NCBI GenBank assembly: GCA_037176845.1
Contig: JAYKXP010000037.1
Span: 62,001-126,000, forward strand
DNA from: Paramarasmius palmivorus
Lineage: Eukaryota; Basidiomycota; Agaricomycetes; Agaricales; Marasmiaceae
Reading direction: 5' to 3'
DNA length: 64,000 bases
Made by a program: the position numbers and the translations under genes
The notes under the pieces: model-generated
The model's database searches: none
What the model was told of the DNA's origin: nothing
Seen by the model: the letters and a program-made list of their open reading frames with translations, nothing else
Shown here: piece by piece, positions 63,542 to 64,000 of the stretch
Numbering within the stretch: the first letter of the stretch is position 1
Layout: every line of letters begins with the position of its first letter

Positions 63542-64000
63542 TCAAGGCTTGGCTTCAGAATTGAACGCTTTCGCTTGAATGTTATACATCTTAAAGTACT
63601 CCCCTTTCTTGATCATCAACTCTGCATGAGTTCCGGATTCGACCAACTTCCCGTCTTTCATACAGCTGTGTGATAATTAGGATGAAGTTATGTTACGTGG
63701 TATTCGCAACTTACATTATCTGATCTGCGTGTTTGGTGAGAGGCCCAAATCGATGCGTGACAAATAGCATAGTTTTTCCAGATCTAGCCGCTCGCAGATT
63801 GTTAAAGAGCTCCATTTCACCCTCAGGGTCTAGCGCAGAGCTAGGCTGTTCAATATCAGTACCTATTAATGTAGGGAATGATATAGAGCGAGGCTCACTT
63901 CGTCTACTGCAACAAATTTGATCCTGTTCGAATTGAATCTCATGAACGTTCTCGCTCTGTAGTTTCGCGTCAACAAAGTACAGAGAAAATTTAGGTTGAC
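63542..64000 (-). CDS. ABC half-transporter paralogue, C-terminal NBD only (5' end outside window)
   Basis: Minus strand, continuing beyond base 64000. Visible parts: ARTFMRFNSNRIKFVAVDE (Walker B) then, after an intron, PSSALDPEGEMELFNNLRAARSGKTMLFVTHRFGPLTKHADQIM (D-loop and H-loop), then MKDGKLVESGTHAELM, ending KAFNSEAKP with TGA at 63542-63544. Closely related to the C-terminus of the ABC gene at 56775 (the exon ends and many residues coincide), and convergent with the MFS gene 155 bp away. Walker A and membrane domain are not in the window. Confidence 0.88.

Overview
This window is from a filamentous basidiomycete, almost certainly an Agaricomycete. The evidence is dense short introns (about 41-95 nt), 10-14 nt microexons, an intersectin-like Pan1/Cin1 protein with RhoGEF-PH, families typical of mushrooms (DUF6593, a DUF6697-like protein, a mushroom-type kinase-like protein), and a nuclear tRNA-Glu with an intron. 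The DNA is single-copy genic sequence. I see no rRNA, CRISPR array, plasmid or phage feature. All gene models below were built by eye from frames, GT-AG sites and family motifs.

Left third (1-24 kb) is mostly housekeeping: the 3'-truncated SLC41-type Mg2+ transporter (-), divergent from ADA3 of the SAGA/ADA acetyltransferase (+). Then comes a convergent pair of secreted pectin methylesterases (5.4-8.1 kb), an intron-containing tRNA-Glu(CTC), an F-box protein with TPR-like helices and LRR-like repeats (-), the very large intersectin-like endocytic scaffold (EH, proline-rich, two SH3, DH, PH; 13.6-20.2 kb), and a DUF6697-like protein.

Middle (22-31 kb) is rich in oxidoreductases: an SDR (-), two tandem LovC-type medium-chain enoyl reductases (+,+), and an intronless, degenerate-looking cytochrome P450 (-) whose N-terminal codons contain a perfect 21-bp hairpin. 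These four could be a small metabolic cluster, but no backbone synthase is visible. A conserved unknown protein follows.

Right half (31-64 kb) is an accessory region: one solitary type-B carboxylesterase (31.2-33.5 kb), a small secreted basic protein, a poorly coding 3.3-kb stretch, a Dal5-type MFS permease, two tandem DUF6593 genes, and an array of four tandem carboxylesterase paralogues, all on the minus strand (42.7-54.6 kb), with variation next to the catalytic serine. After a small C2H2 zinc-finger gene, two paralogous ABC half-transporters bracket a kinase-like gene and a second MFS permease. The first ABC copy carries an in-frame TGA; the second runs off the right edge. Secreted pectinesterases and esterases plus anion permeases suggest a plant-litter or plant-associated lifestyle (inference).
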